48,074 nucleotides of DNA, taken from Bradyrhizobium guangdongense (lineage in GTDB: Bacteria; Pseudomonadota; Alphaproteobacteria; Rhizobiales; Xanthobacteraceae). The translations under genes were made by a program, and so were the position numbers. Below are positions 1 through 8,188 of the stretch, in pieces (positions within the stretch are counted from its first letter, which is position 1; every line of letters begins with the position of its first letter). The stretch is taken from the NCBI RefSeq assembly GCF_006483445.1, contig NZ_PPPT01000038.1, positions 1 to 48,074 on the forward strand, given 5' to 3'. The notes below the pieces were generated by a model. It saw only the letters and a program-made list of their open reading frames with translations. It was not told the DNA's origin and searched no databases.

Positions 1-30
1 CGCTTCGCGCGTCCGGGACGCGAGGGCAAC

Positions 31-56
31 AAAAAAGCCCCCTTGCGGGGGCTTTT
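31..56 (-). terminator. Rho-independent terminator of fbcFH
   Basis: A six-base GC stem (gccccc/gggggc at 37-42 and 47-52) with loop ttgc is extended by four A-T pairs. Read on the minus strand it ends in a T run, and it lies 25 bases past the fbcH stop codon. The A/T flanks make it look bidirectional, so it may also end transcription entering from the left. Confidence 0.85.
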
Positions 57-80
57 CGTTTGTTGGCTACCGTTTGCCGA

Positions 81-2144
81 TCAGTGAGCGTCGGCCCAGA
101 CCTTTTTCTTGGTGAAGTACATCAGGCCTGCGAACACGATCAGGAAGATGAACACCTGGAAGCCGAGCTGCTTGCGGGCTTCCATGTGCGGCTCTGCGGT
201 CCACATCAGGAAGGTGGTGACGTCCTTGGCGTACTGCGCGACCGTGGCCGGCGAGCCATCGTCAAAGGTCACCTGGCCGTCGGAGAGCGGCTTCGGCATC
301 TTGATGGCATGGCCCGGGAAGTACTTGTTGAAGTACGAGCCCTCCGGGATGGTCACGCCGGCCGGCGCCTTGTCCTCGTAGCCCTGCAGCACGGCGGCGA
401 CATAGTCGGGGCCCTGCTCCTGGTACTGCGTGAAGACGTCGAAGATGAACCAGGGGAAGCCGCGCTTGTAGCTGCGCGCCTTGGTGATCAGCGACAGGTC
501 CGGCGGCGCCGCACCGCCGTTCGCCGCACGAGCCGCCTGCTCGTTGGGGAATGGCGAGGGGAAGTAGTCAGCCGGACGGCCCGGGCGCTCGAACATGTCG
601 CCGGCATCGTTCGGTCCGTCCTTGATCTTGTACTCGGATGCGAAAGCTGCCGCCTGCGCCACCGAATAGCCGGGACCGCCGGCCTCCGCGAGGTTGCGGA
701 AGGCGATGTAGGACAGGCCATGGCAGCTCGAGCAGACTTCCTTGTAGACCTTCAGGCCGCGCTGAAGTGCGCCGCGATCGTACTTGCCGAACGGGCCCGA
801 GAACGACCACTTCTGGCCGGGCGGGTTGTCGCCACCCTCGCTGGCGCGCGCGGTGTCGACCGAGCCGAGGAACAGCGCACCGGCAGCGATCAGCGCGACC
901 GCGATCGAGGCGACGGCCTTGCCGGACTTCGCCAGCACGGCCTCCGAGATCGAGTTCGGCACCGGGCGCGGCGTCTCGATACGGGCGAGCAGCGGCAGCA
1001 CGATGAGGAAGTAGGCGAAGTAGCAGACCGTCAGGATGCGGCCGGCGATGACGTAGATGCCCTCCGGCGGCTGCGCGCCGAGATAGCCGAGCAGGATGCA
1101 GACCACGACGAAGATCCAGAAGAACTGCTTGGCGAGCGGGCGATACTTCGACGAGCGGGTTTTTGCGCTGTCGAGCCAGGGCAGGAACACCAGCACGATG
1201 ATCGCCGAGAACATGCCGATGACGCCGGCGAGCTTGTTCGGGATCGAACGCAGGATCGCGTAGAACGGCAGGTAGTACCATTCCGGCACGATGTGCGGCG
1301 GGGTCACGCCGGGGTTGGCCGGGATGTAATTGTCGGCATCGCCGAGATAGTTCGGCATGTAGAAGATGAACCAGGCGTAGAGCAGCAGGAAGCAGGACAC
1401 GCCGAAGAAGTCCTTGATCGTCGCGTGCGGCGTGAACGGCACGGTGTCCTTCTCGGTCTTGGGTTCGACGCCGTCGGGATTGTTCTGGCCGGCGACATGC
1501 AGCGCCCAGACGTGCAGCACGACGACGCCCGCGATCACGAACGGCAGCAGGTAATGCAGCGAGAAGAAGCGGTTGAGGGTCGGGTTGCCGACCGAATAGC
1601 CGCCCCAGAGCAGCGTCACGATGCTCTCGCCGACATAGGGAATGGCGGAGAACAGATTGGTGATGACGGTGGCGCCCCAGAAGCTCATCTGGCCCCACGG
1701 CAGCACGTAGCCCATGAAGCCGGTCGCCATCATCAGGAGATAGATGATGACGCCGAGGATCCACAGCACCTCGCGCGGCTCCTTGTACGACCCGTAGTAA
1801 AGGCCGCGGAACATGTGGACGTAGACGGCGAAGAAGAACATCGACGCGCCGACCGCGTGCATGTTGCGCAGCAGCCAGCCGTAGTTCACGTCGCGCACGA
1901 TCAGCTCGACCGACTTGAAGGCGAGATCGGCATACGGCGTGTAGTGCATCGCCAGGATCACGCCGGTCAGGATCTGCACGCCGAGCATGAAGGACAGGAT
2001 GGCGCCGAAGGTCCACCAGTAGTTCAGGTTACGCGGCGTGGGATAGACCACGAACGACGAGTGCATGAGCCCGAGGATGGGCAGGCGCCGCTCGAGCCAC
2101 TTCAGGGCTGGATTGCTCGGCTGGTAGTCGGAGGGTCCGCTCAT
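81..2144 (-). CDS. fbcH: Cytochrome b/c1 fusion protein of the bc1 complex
   Basis: This 687-residue precursor carries both the cytochrome b and the cytochrome c1 subunits of ubiquinol:cytochrome c reductase, which pumps charge across the inner membrane while passing electrons from quinol to cytochrome c. The b part (about 1-400) has the four haem ligands in two pairs, H96/H110 and H197/H211, and the Qo-site motif PEWY at 287-290. A hydrophobic stretch at 410-434 ending in ARA looks like the internal signal peptide for c1. The c1 part has the CSSCH haem site at 471-475, a later MPKPL region for the Met ligand and a C-terminal membrane anchor. In Bradyrhizobium such a fusion is known to be cleaved after export. 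The gene follows fbcF by 68 bases, with an AGGA ribosome site, and ends at a strong terminator. Confidence 0.97.
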   Translation of the reverse strand: MSGPSDYQPSNPALKWLERRLPILGLMHSSFVVYPTPRNLNYWWTFGAILSFMLGVQILTGVILAMHYTPYADLAFKSVELIVRDVNYGWLLRNMHAVGASMFFFAVYVHMFRGLYYGSYKEPREVLWILGVIIYLLMMATGFMGYVLPWGQMSFWGATVITNLFSAIPYVGESIVTLLWGGYSVGNPTLNRFFSLHYLLPFVIAGVVVLHVWALHVAGQNNPDGVEPKTEKDTVPFTPHATIKDFFGVSCFLLLYAWFIFYMPNYLGDADNYIPANPGVTPPHIVPEWYYLPFYAILRSIPNKLAGVIGMFSAIIVLVFLPWLDSAKTRSSKYRPLAKQFFWIFVVVCILLGYLGAQPPEGIYVIAGRILTVCYFAYFLIVLPLLARIETPRPVPNSISEAVLAKSGKAVASIAVALIAAGALFLGSVDTARASEGGDNPPGQKWSFSGPFGKYDRGALQRGLKVYKEVCSSCHGLSYIAFRNLAEAGGPGYSVAQAAAFASEYKIKDGPNDAGDMFERPGRPADYFPSPFPNEQAARAANGGAAPPDLSLITKARSYKRGFPWFIFDVFTQYQEQGPDYVAAVLQGYEDKAPAGVTIPEGSYFNKYFPGHAIKMPKPLSDGQVTFDDGSPATVAQYAKDVTTFLMWTAEPHMEARKQLGFQVFIFLIVFAGLMYFTKKKVWADAH

Positions 2145-2212
2145 GATGCGATCCTGAGGAAATAAAGCGACGCGACGGGTTCAAAGGCCGGAAACGAAGG
2201 CGTTCCCGTGCC

Positions 2213-2743
2213 TCAGCCGATCTGGATTTTTGTGTCGGAAACGAATGTGTACGGCGGCACCGGCAGGTTCGCGGGTGCGGGCCCCTGACGGATACGGCCG
2301 GACGTGTCGTACACCGAGCCGTGGCAGGGGCAGAAGAAGCCGTCGTAGCTGCCTTCATGGGCGATCGGGATGCAGCCGAGATGGGTGCAGATGCCGATCA
2401 CGACCAGCCACTGCTCATGGCCCGATTTGGTGCGGGCCTCGTCGGACTGCGGATCGGGCAGGCTCGCCACGTTGACGGAACGAGCCGCTTCGACCTGCTT
2501 CTTGGTCCGGTGGCTGATGTAGATCGGCTTGCCGCGCCAGAAGACCTTGACGTCCTGGCCCTCGGCGATCGGCGCCAGGTCGACCTCGATCGGCGCACCG
2601 GCCGCAATCGTCGAAGCATCCGGGTTCATCTGCGAAATGAACGGCCAGAGAGTTGCTGCGCCCCCCACTGCGGCAGCAGCCCCGGTTGCAACAAAAAGGA
2701 AATCACGGCGTGTCGGATGGTCCGCCGAAGACGCTGTCGTCAC
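2213..2743 (-). CDS. fbcF: Rieske iron-sulfur subunit of the bc1 complex
   Basis: The protein is the 2Fe-2S subunit that takes the first electron from ubiquinol. The cluster motifs are complete: CTHLGC at 119-124 and CPCHG at 138-142, giving two Cys and two His ligands plus the disulfide pair. The N terminus has a twin-arginine motif (TRRDFLF, 11-17) before a hydrophobic segment, as expected for a Tat-inserted Rieske protein. I start it at the GTG at 2743, which follows AAGGG by a good spacing and gives 176 residues, the usual family length. A longer in-frame extension to 2905 has no ribosome site and would bury the Tat signal. It is the first gene of an operon with fbcH. Confidence 0.95.
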   Translation of the reverse strand: MTTASSADHPTRRDFLFVATGAAAAVGGAATLWPFISQMNPDASTIAAGAPIEVDLAPIAEGQDVKVFWRGKPIYISHRTKKQVEAARSVNVASLPDPQSDEARTKSGHEQWLVVIGICTHLGCIPIAHEGSYDGFFCPCHGSVYDTSGRIRQGPAPANLPVPPYTFVSDTKIQIG

Positions 2744-3033
2744 GATTCCAACCCTTTCATTTGTGCGACCGGTGGAACCGCCCCAGGGGGCGCCCAAAGG
2801 TCCCCAGAACAGGCTGCCGGCGCCCGCGGCCCCCCGCGGCGGCAGAACGATGCTTCTCCGCGCCAATTGGGCGAAAACCGCAGTCCAGAATCGTTCTATT
2901 GGCACCCTTGCCGGGCGAGCGCAAGCCCGCTATCGGCGCGGAAGCGTGCAATGCACGAATTCCGCGGCCTGCGATGTTTTATTGAGACATTTTTGGCCGC
3001 GCCAACCGCCATCACACCCCCTGCCGGACCCCC
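2744..3033. other. Divergent intergenic region fbcF / trmL
   Basis: These 290 bases separate the minus-strand fbcFH operon from the plus-strand trmL run and must hold both promoters. I see no convincing sigma-70 pair, no FixK-type box and no ORF with family features. The trmL start has no evident Shine-Dalgarno sequence. Confidence 0.5.
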
Positions 3034-3492
3034 ATGCAGATCGCTCTCTTCCAGCCCGACATCCCCCAGAACACCGGTACGATTCTCAGGCTGTGCGCAT
3101 GCCTGGATATGGCGGCCCACATCATCGAGCCCGCGGGTTTTCCGGTGTCGGATCGGCATTTCCGTCGTGCGGGAATGGACTATCTCGACCAGGTCAGCAT
3201 CACCCGCCACGACTCCTGGTCGAAGTTCCAGGCCTGGCGCACCGAGCAAGGGCATCGGCTGCTGCTTTTCACCACCAAGGGCGCGACCAATTATCTTGAT
3301 TTTAGCTACCAACCGTCGGACATCCTGCTGCTCGGACGCGAGAGCGCCGGCGTCACCGACGAGGTGGTCGCGGCCGCCGATGCGCGGCTGGTGATCCCGA
3401 TCAAGCCGGGGCTGCGCTCGCTCAATGTGGCGATGGCCGCCGCAATGGCCGCGGGCGAAGCGCTGCGGCAGGTCCGGAACCCGCCGGTCTAA
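3034..3492 (+). CDS. trmL: tRNA (cytidine(34)-2'-O)-methyltransferase TrmL
   Basis: TrmL is a SPOUT-class enzyme that 2'-O-methylates the wobble base of certain leucine tRNAs using S-adenosylmethionine. The 152-residue length is typical. Family motifs are visible: IPQNTGTILR near the N terminus, LLGRESAGV in the middle, and IPIKPGLRSLNVAMA near the C terminus, which form the trefoil-knot cofactor site. It is the first gene of a plus-strand run with queE, the QueD homologue and hemF. The run therefore starts with two tRNA wobble-base functions, methylation here and queuosine precursors next. Confidence 0.93.
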   Translation: MQIALFQPDIPQNTGTILRLCACLDMAAHIIEPAGFPVSDRHFRRAGMDYLDQVSITRHDSWSKFQAWRTEQGHRLLLFTTKGATNYLDFSYQPSDILLLGRESAGVTDEVVAAADARLVIPIKPGLRSLNVAMAAAMAAGEALRQVRNPPV

Positions 3493-3510
3493 GATTTTGA
3501 GGAGAAGGTC

Positions 3511-4143
3511 GTGAGCTACGCGGTCAAGGAGATCTTCCTGACCCTTCAGGGCGAAGGCGCCCATGCCGGGCGTGCATCGGTGTTCTGCCGCTTTGCCGGC
3601 TGCAATCTCTGGAGCGGCCGCGAGGCGGATCGCGCCGACGCGGTCTGCCAGTTCTGCGACACCGATTTCGTCGGCACCGACGGCACGCTCGGCGGCCGCT
3701 ATGGCACGGCCGACGAGCTTGCCCGCACCATCGCCGCGCAATGGCAGGGGGCGGACGATCAGCGCTATGTGGTTTTGACCGGCGGCGAGCCGCTGTTGCA
3801 GGTGGACGGGCCCCTCGTCGATGCGCTACACGCGGCTGGCTTCGAGATCGGGGTCGAGACCAACGGCACCATGATGCCGCCCGACGGGCTCGACTGGATC
3901 TGTGTCAGCCCCAAGGGCGGAAGCGAGCTCATTCTGCGGCAGGGACACGAGCTGAAGCTGGTGTATCCGCAGGCGCTCGCCCTGCCCGAAGCCTTCGAGG
4001 CCCTCGCCTTCGAGCGCTTCTCGCTGCAACCGATGGACGGGCCTGACGTAGCCGAGAACACGGTGCGTGCCATCGACTACTGCCTGCGCCATCCGCAATG
4101 GCGGCTCAGCGTGCAGACACACAAGACGCTCGGAATAAGATAG
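3511..4143 (+). CDS. queE: 7-carboxy-7-deazaguanine synthase QueE
   Basis: QueE is a radical SAM enzyme that contracts 6-carboxytetrahydropterin to 7-carboxy-7-deazaguanine, the ring-forming step toward preQ0 and queuosine. The N terminus reads KEIFLTLQGEGAHAG followed by an iron-sulfur ligand set in which the first Cys (FAGCNLW) is well separated from the CQFC pair, the spacing typical of QueE rather than the classical CxxxCxxC. LTGGEPLLQ supplies the SAM-binding GGE motif. Translation starts at GTG 3511 with GGAGAAGG just upstream. It lies 18 bases after trmL and 17 bases before the next start, so it is probably cotranscribed. Confidence 0.94.
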   Translation: MSYAVKEIFLTLQGEGAHAGRASVFCRFAGCNLWSGREADRADAVCQFCDTDFVGTDGTLGGRYGTADELARTIAAQWQGADDQRYVVLTGGEPLLQVDGPLVDALHAAGFEIGVETNGTMMPPDGLDWICVSPKGGSELILRQGHELKLVYPQALALPEAFEALAFERFSLQPMDGPDVAENTVRAIDYCLRHPQWRLSVQTHKTLGIR

Positions 4144-4160
4144 GACCGGTTGACGACGCG

Positions 4161-4526
4161 ATGTGGGAATTGACGAAATCGTTTCGCTTCGAGGCAGCGC
4201 ACGCGCTGTCCGGCACGACCTTCGGCGCCGCCAGCGAGGAGATCCACGGCCATTCGTTTCGCGCCGAGGTGACGCTGCGCGGCACGCCCGATCCAAAAAC
4301 CGGCATGGTGGTCGATCTCGGCCTCGTGCAGCGCGCGATCGAGGACGTGCGCCTGACGCTCGACCACAAGCTGCTCAACAAGATCGAGGCGCTCGGCATT
4401 CCGACTTTGGAAAACCTGTCGCGCTTCGTCTGGGAGCGACTCCATCACGTCGGCGGGCTCACCCGCGTCTCCATTCACCGCGACAGTTGCAACGAGAGTT
4501 GCGCCTATTTCGGTCCACAGGGGTAA
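4161..4526 (+). CDS. queD: QueD/PTPS-family 6-carboxytetrahydropterin synthase homologue, variant active site
   Basis: Members of this zinc enzyme family convert dihydroneopterin triphosphate to 6-carboxy- or 6-pyruvoyl-tetrahydropterin. The 121-residue product has the zinc histidines (FEAAHAL and HGHSF), the LDHKLLN catalytic Asp-His segment and a C-terminal SCNESCAYFG tail like QueD. The start is ATG 4161; a longer in-frame extension overlaps queE. Oddly, the position of the usual catalytic Cys four residues before HGH is Ser, and the sequence there is SEEIHGH, placing Glu three residues before HGH. That resembles the PTPS-III subgroup, some members of which act in folate synthesis. Its position next to queE argues for queuosine. 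The symbol is by family and context. Confidence 0.85.
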   Translation: MWELTKSFRFEAAHALSGTTFGAASEEIHGHSFRAEVTLRGTPDPKTGMVVDLGLVQRAIEDVRLTLDHKLLNKIEALGIPTLENLSRFVWERLHHVGGLTRVSIHRDSCNESCAYFGPQG

Positions 4527-4530
4527 AACT

Positions 4531-4622
4531 TCGTAGGGTGGGCAAAGCGTAGCGTGCCCACCATCAAGTGCGACGATGAAGGTTGGTGGGCACGGCGAAG
4601 GGCGCCTTTGCCCACCCTACGA
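4531..4622. repeat. Large intergenic inverted repeat
   Basis: A 17-base arm at 4531-4547 (tcgtagggtgggcaaag) is the exact reverse complement of 4606-4622. An inner pair, cgtgcccacca at 4553-4563 and tggtgggcacg at 4584-4594, also matches exactly. Transcribed, it folds into one long hairpin between the QueD homologue and hemF. It resembles a palindrome scattered through Bradyrhizobium genomes. It may lower readthrough or stabilise the upstream message. Confidence 0.85.
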
Positions 4623-4642
4623 GATCTGCTTTGGAATTGAAT

Positions 4643-5530
4643 ATGGACGCCTCAACAATAGAAGATCGCAAGACGCGCGCGCGAAGCTGGTTCGAGCGCT
4701 TGCGCGACGACATCTGCGCGAGTTTCGAGCGGCTCGAGGACGATGCTCCGACCACGCTCTATCCCGGACAAACCGGCCGCTTCGAACGCACGCCCTGGAA
4801 TCGCACCGACCACAGCGGCGCAGCGGGCGGCGGCGGCGTGATGTCGATGATGCATGGACGTCTGTTCGAGAAGGTCGGCGTGCACTGCTCGACCGTGCAT
4901 GGCGAATTCGCGCCGGAGTTTCGCGCGCAGATCCCGGGCGCGGCCGACGATCCCAGGTTCTGGGCCTCCGGCATCTCGCTGATCGCGCATATGCGCAATC
5001 CGCACGTGCCAGCCGTGCACATGAACACGCGCTTCGTGGTCACCACAAAAGCCTGGTTCGGCGGCGGCGCCGACCTGACGCCGGTGCTCGACCGCCGCCG
5101 CACGCAGGAGGATGCCGACACGGTCGCCTTCCACGCCGCAATGAAGGAGGCCTGCAGCGGCCCCAATGGCGTCGCCGACTACGACAAATACAAGAAGTGG
5201 TGCGATGAGTATTTCTACCTGCCGCACCGGAAAGAGGCGCGCGGCATCGGCGGCATCTTCTACGACTGGCATGACAGCGGCGACTGGGACGCCGACCTCG
5301 CCTTCACCCAGGACGTCGGCCGCGCTTTCCTGAAGATCTATCCCGAGCTGGTGCGGCGCAATTTTGCGACGTCGTGGACGCAAGCGGATCGCGAGGAGCA
5401 GTTGGTCCGCCGCGGACGCTATGTCGAGTTCAACCTGCTCTACGACCGCGGCACGATCTTCGGGCTCAAGACCGGCGGCAATGTGGATTCGATCCTGTCG
5501 TCGCTGCCGCCGGAGGTGAAATGGCCATGA
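4643..5530 (+). CDS. hemF: Oxygen-dependent coproporphyrinogen III oxidase
   Basis: HemF oxidatively decarboxylates coproporphyrinogen III to protoporphyrinogen IX using O2, in the haem pathway. The 295-residue protein shows family signatures: [54 protein letters not shown], and near the C terminus [15 protein letters not shown] followed by FGLKTGGN. The start is ATG 4643; the longer ORF begins inside the upstream inverted repeat and is unlikely to be translated. Haem made here would supply, among others, the bc1 complex encoded 2 kb away. Its last codons overlap the start of the next gene. Confidence 0.96.
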   Translation: MDASTIEDRKTRARSWFERLRDDICASFERLEDDAPTTLYPGQTGRFERTPWNRTDHSGAAGGGGVMSMMHGRLFEKVGVHCSTVHGEFAPEFRAQIPGAADDPRFWASGISLIAHMRNPHVPAVHMNTRFVVTTKAWFGGGADLTPVLDRRRTQEDADTVAFHAAMKEACSGPNGVADYDKYKKWCDEYFYLPHRKEARGIGGIFYDWHDSGDWDADLAFTQDVGRAFLKIYPELVRRNFATSWTQADREEQLVRRGRYVEFNLLYDRGTIFGLKTGGNVDSILSSLPPEVKWP

Positions 5531-6264
5531 CCAAACTGCCGCCGCTGCCGCGCGCCATGCTGATCGACATGGATGACACCATCCTGTCGGCCTATGGCCG
5601 TCCGGAGATTGCCTGGAACACGATCACCAACGAATTTGCTGACGAGCTTGCACCGCTGCCGCCGGAGCAGGTCGCAACCGCCGTGCTCGCCTTCGCGCGA
5701 AACTTCTGGGCCAATGCGGACGCCTCATGGCGGATGAAGCTCGGCGAAGCGCGGCACCTGACGGTGAAGGGCGGCTTTGCAGCGCTCGCCGCGGCCGGTC
5801 ACCGCGCCCTGTCGGACGATCTCGCGGTGCGCCTCGCCGACCGCTTCACCGCCTATCGCGAGGAGGAGATGTTCGTCTTCCCCGGCGCGCATGAGGCGAT
5901 CGACAAGTTCAAGGAGATGGGCATCAAGCTCGCGCTGGTGACCAATGGCGCCGCCGACATGCAGCGCGCCAAAGTCGAGCGCTTCGAGCTGACCCATCGC
6001 TTCGACCACATCCAGATCGAGGGCGAGCACGGTTTTGGCAAGCCCGAGGAGCGCGCCTATCTGCACGCCATGGAGGCGCTCGGTGTCAGCGCGCGGGACA
6101 CCTGGATGATCGGCGACAATCTGGAATGGGAGGTCGTGACGCCGCAGCGGCTCGGCATCTACGCGATCTGGATCGACGTCCATGGCGAGGGCCTGCCCGA
6201 GGGCTCGACCATCAAGCCTGACCGCATCATCCGCTCGCTGACCGAGCTGGTGCCGGCTGCATAA
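5521..6264 (+). CDS. HAD-superfamily hydrolase (YjjG-like phosphatase)
   Basis: This 247-residue protein has all haloacid-dehalogenase motifs: IDMDDTIL with the nucleophile Asp and acid/base Asp, LVTNG (motif II), GKPEER with the motif III Lys, and [10 protein letters not shown] with the motif IV acidic residues. A helical cap lies between motifs I and II, as in subfamily IA. The closest functional type I recognise is the YjjG/pyrimidine 5'-nucleotidase group, but substrate cannot be read from sequence. The start may be ATG 5521 or 5527; GGAGG at 5512 serves either, and the second would give an ATGA overlap with hemF. Translational coupling to hemF is likely. Confidence 0.88.
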   Translation: MAMTKLPPLPRAMLIDMDDTILSAYGRPEIAWNTITNEFADELAPLPPEQVATAVLAFARNFWANADASWRMKLGEARHLTVKGGFAALAAAGHRALSDDLAVRLADRFTAYREEEMFVFPGAHEAIDKFKEMGIKLALVTNGAADMQRAKVERFELTHRFDHIQIEGEHGFGKPEERAYLHAMEALGVSARDTWMIGDNLEWEVVTPQRLGIYAIWIDVHGEGLPEGSTIKPDRIIRSLTELVPAA

Positions 6265-6315
6265 CGCCCGACGAGACCGGTTTCGGCTCGCGGCCCCGCC
6301 ATCGTCCGATAATAG

Positions 6316-6415
6316 CGTCGAAAACAACCCCATGCACAGTAGCCGGCAGGGCGGGCGGGCTTTACGGATTTTTCGAAAATGAGTTTGACCCGTCGGGCAA
6401 ATCAGGTGTATATTG
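6316..6415 (+). repeat. Dispersed repeat, copy A
   Basis: About 100 bases closely match 37244-37344. Shared blocks include cgtcgaaaacaacccc followed by atgcacagtag, a gatttttcgaaaat-like segment, and ttgacccgtcgggcaaatca followed by tatatt. The middle 30 bases differ. Both copies sit in the same orientation upstream of a plus-strand gene. Confidence 0.85.
6385..6414 (+). promoter_or_regulatory. Sigma-70-like promoter in repeat copy A
   Basis: TTGACC at 6385-6390 and TATATT at 6409-6414 are separated by 18 bases. Both elements and the spacer length are conserved in copy B although nearby bases differ. It would start a transcript near 6421, leaving a leader of roughly 220 bases before the gene at 6640. 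Confidence 0.55.
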
Positions 6416-6639
6416 CTATGATCGCAACCTGCGGAATTGAGCTGCAAAAACCCGTCGAAACGGCGCCACTTTCGTCCTCTCCCGCCAAGAATTTCGCAAA
6501 ATGCCGCAGCCCCGTGCACCAGCGCGATCGGGTGAGCTGCGTCGTAACGCCCCTCCTCGCGAACCAGTGAAATTTCCCACAGACCGCAATCCAGGATTGC
6601 GGTAGGCTTGCTGCCGGGCGGGGGGACCGTGAGGCAGCA

Positions 6640-7689
6640 ATGCAGCAGGACCTCCAGAGGACACCGCAGCCGCCAGCCGAGCCGCCGGGCGTGCTGCAGA
6701 AGGTTCAGGCCTGGGACAGCCGGCTGACTGTCACCAAAGGGCTGACCATCGTCACCCTGCTCACCGGCTTCTTCGGCGGCTATTTCAACTACCTCAACTC
6801 CTACGAGGAGAAGGTCGGCGAGCAGGCCAAGGCCGACATGACCACCGCGACCAAAACCTTCGTCGAGATCTCCAACGCCTTTGCCGAAGTGCAGATGCAG
6901 CAGGAGATCATGCTGGCGGATTTCGCGGGCGCGTTGAACGATCGCCTCGACCTCGGCGCCAAGCAGATGGACACCAAGGCCGCGAACGATCTGTTCCCGG
7001 ATTACATCAAGGCGCGGACCGCCTTGCGGCAGAGCAGCGCCGTGTTCGCCCGCGAAGCCGAGATCTACATCGACTGGCCGAGCGACCCGACCCGCGATCC
7101 GGCGGCACCGCGCACGCTCAATCAGGACCCACTGACCGAGACGCTGCTGAACGACTACGATTTCGACTGCGATGCGCCGGCGAGCCTGCCGAGCTTCGAG
7201 GGCGCGATCTACGACGGTTCGAAGCACGGGCCGGCCGACGAAAAACTCTGCGCACCCGAAGTGATCGAGCAAAAAACCTATGTCGACATGTGCGCACGTA
7301 CTCCCGGCAGCGGCGCGATCAAGCCGGCCAAAGGCATCGTCATCATCAACTGGTGGAGCGCCAAGCACCATTTGCTGACGCTGCATTATTGTTTCGAAAA
7401 CATGCACACGCGCCTGCGCACCGCGCGCATCTGGGCCTCGAAGAACGACGTCAGCGACGATGCCAAGCAGGAGTTTCTCAAGCAGGAACGCCATCTGCGG
7501 CGGAGCCTCGAGCACCAGGGCACGCGGCTCAATGCCTTCATGACGCTGACCATGTCGCAGCTGGAACGGATCCGGGTCCGCTACCGCCCCTCCGGCTTCT
7601 TCTGCCACGTGCCCGTGGTGCGCGATGCGATCGGGGTTTTCAGCAATCAGTGCATGCCGATACGCACGGCGGTGGACGAGCGGAACTGA
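6640..7689 (+). CDS. Membrane-anchored protein of unknown function
   Basis: I do not recognise this 349-residue protein. Residues 30-50 form one hydrophobic segment (LTIVTLLTGFFGGYFNYL), preceded by a Pro-rich basic tail, so the N terminus probably stays inside and the rest lies outside the inner membrane. A helical stretch follows with many Gln/Glu/Ala residues (about 55-115), which may be coiled coil. Six or so Cys are spread over the second half (for example FDCDAP, KLCAPE, VDMCART, HYCFENM, FFCHVP, NQCMPI), which would suit disulfides in the periplasm. Its neighbours do not suggest a role. The promoter-like repeat upstream could drive it. Confidence 0.7.
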   Translation: MQQDLQRTPQPPAEPPGVLQKVQAWDSRLTVTKGLTIVTLLTGFFGGYFNYLNSYEEKVGEQAKADMTTATKTFVEISNAFAEVQMQQEIMLADFAGALNDRLDLGAKQMDTKAANDLFPDYIKARTALRQSSAVFAREAEIYIDWPSDPTRDPAAPRTLNQDPLTETLLNDYDFDCDAPASLPSFEGAIYDGSKHGPADEKLCAPEVIEQKTYVDMCARTPGSGAIKPAKGIVIINWWSAKHHLLTLHYCFENMHTRLRTARIWASKNDVSDDAKQEFLKQERHLRRSLEHQGTRLNAFMTLTMSQLERIRVRYRPSGFFCHVPVVRDAIGVFSNQCMPIRTAVDERN

Positions 7690-7779
7690 ACGCAATCCAC
7701 AGCACGCCCGTGCCGTGATCGGCGTGTCATGACCGCTTGCTAGCCTCTCGCCTCGTCGATCAAGACAGGAGGACCAGCC

Positions 7780-8010
7780 ATGGAATTGAAAGCCGGTGAC
7801 GTCGTCATGCTGAAGTCGGGCGGACAGCCGCTGACCGTCGTTGATGTGAAGGAGGACGACGTACTCTGCCTCTGGATGGGGATGGAAGGCCAGCTCTACC
7901 GCGAGACGCTGCCGCTCGCCGTCCTCGAGCACCCCGACGAGGAAGAGGACGACGAGGACGAGGATGAAGACGAGGAGGAGGAAGAGGACGAGGAAGACGA
8001 CAAGGACTGA
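7780..8010 (+). CDS. DUF2158 (YodC-like) small protein with acidic tail
   Basis: The first 50 residues match the small YodC/DUF2158 family: a KAGDVVMLKSGG start, then VVDV and a Leu-Cys-Leu-Trp core, expected to form a small beta-barrel. Function of the family is unknown to me. The last 25 residues are almost all Asp and Glu, which the E. coli homologue lacks. A strong Shine-Dalgarno AGGAGGA at 7767-7773 fixes the start at 7780. A clean hairpin terminator follows, so it is probably a single-gene unit with high expression. Confidence 0.85.
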   Translation: MELKAGDVVMLKSGGQPLTVVDVKEDDVLCLWMGMEGQLYRETLPLAVLEHPDEEEDDEDEDEDEEEEEDEEDDKD

Positions 8011-8044
8011 CGTCCACCCTCCCCCCGCTTTACACCGCATCGCG

Positions 8045-8084
8045 ATCGCGGCCCAGGACCTCAGGTCGGGCCGCGATTTTCTTT
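8045..8084 (+). terminator. Rho-independent terminator after the DUF2158 gene
   Basis: A ten-base perfect stem (atcgcggccc at 8045-8054 with gggccgcgat at 8068-8077) is followed by ttttcttt. It lies 35 bases past the stop codon at 8010. Confidence 0.85.
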
Positions 8085-8188
8085 GAATACCGTCCGGCCG
8101 CAGGCCATCCTGTTGAACCTGCGGCAGTTCCGGCGCAACCGATAAGGACTGGATTGATTCTGCGCCAACGGGAGCCGGCGAACCGACC

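Larger units (their letters stand above)
6265..6639. other. Intergenic region with promoter-like repeat copy A
   Basis: This 375-base gap holds copy A of a dispersed repeat (about 6316-6415) with a sigma-70-like promoter, then about 220 bases of possible leader before the next gene. A 63-codon ORF lies in the leader but has no ribosome site or recognisable feature. Confidence 0.6.

Noticed and set aside
60..2165. 701-codon plus-strand ORF opposite fbcH
   Set aside because: It is the antisense of a certain gene; the product is Arg/Asp/His-rich without domains, a common artefact in high-GC DNA.
6379..6570. 63-codon ORF after the promoter repeat
   Set aside because: No ribosome site, no family features, and the equivalent frame is not kept after copy B.
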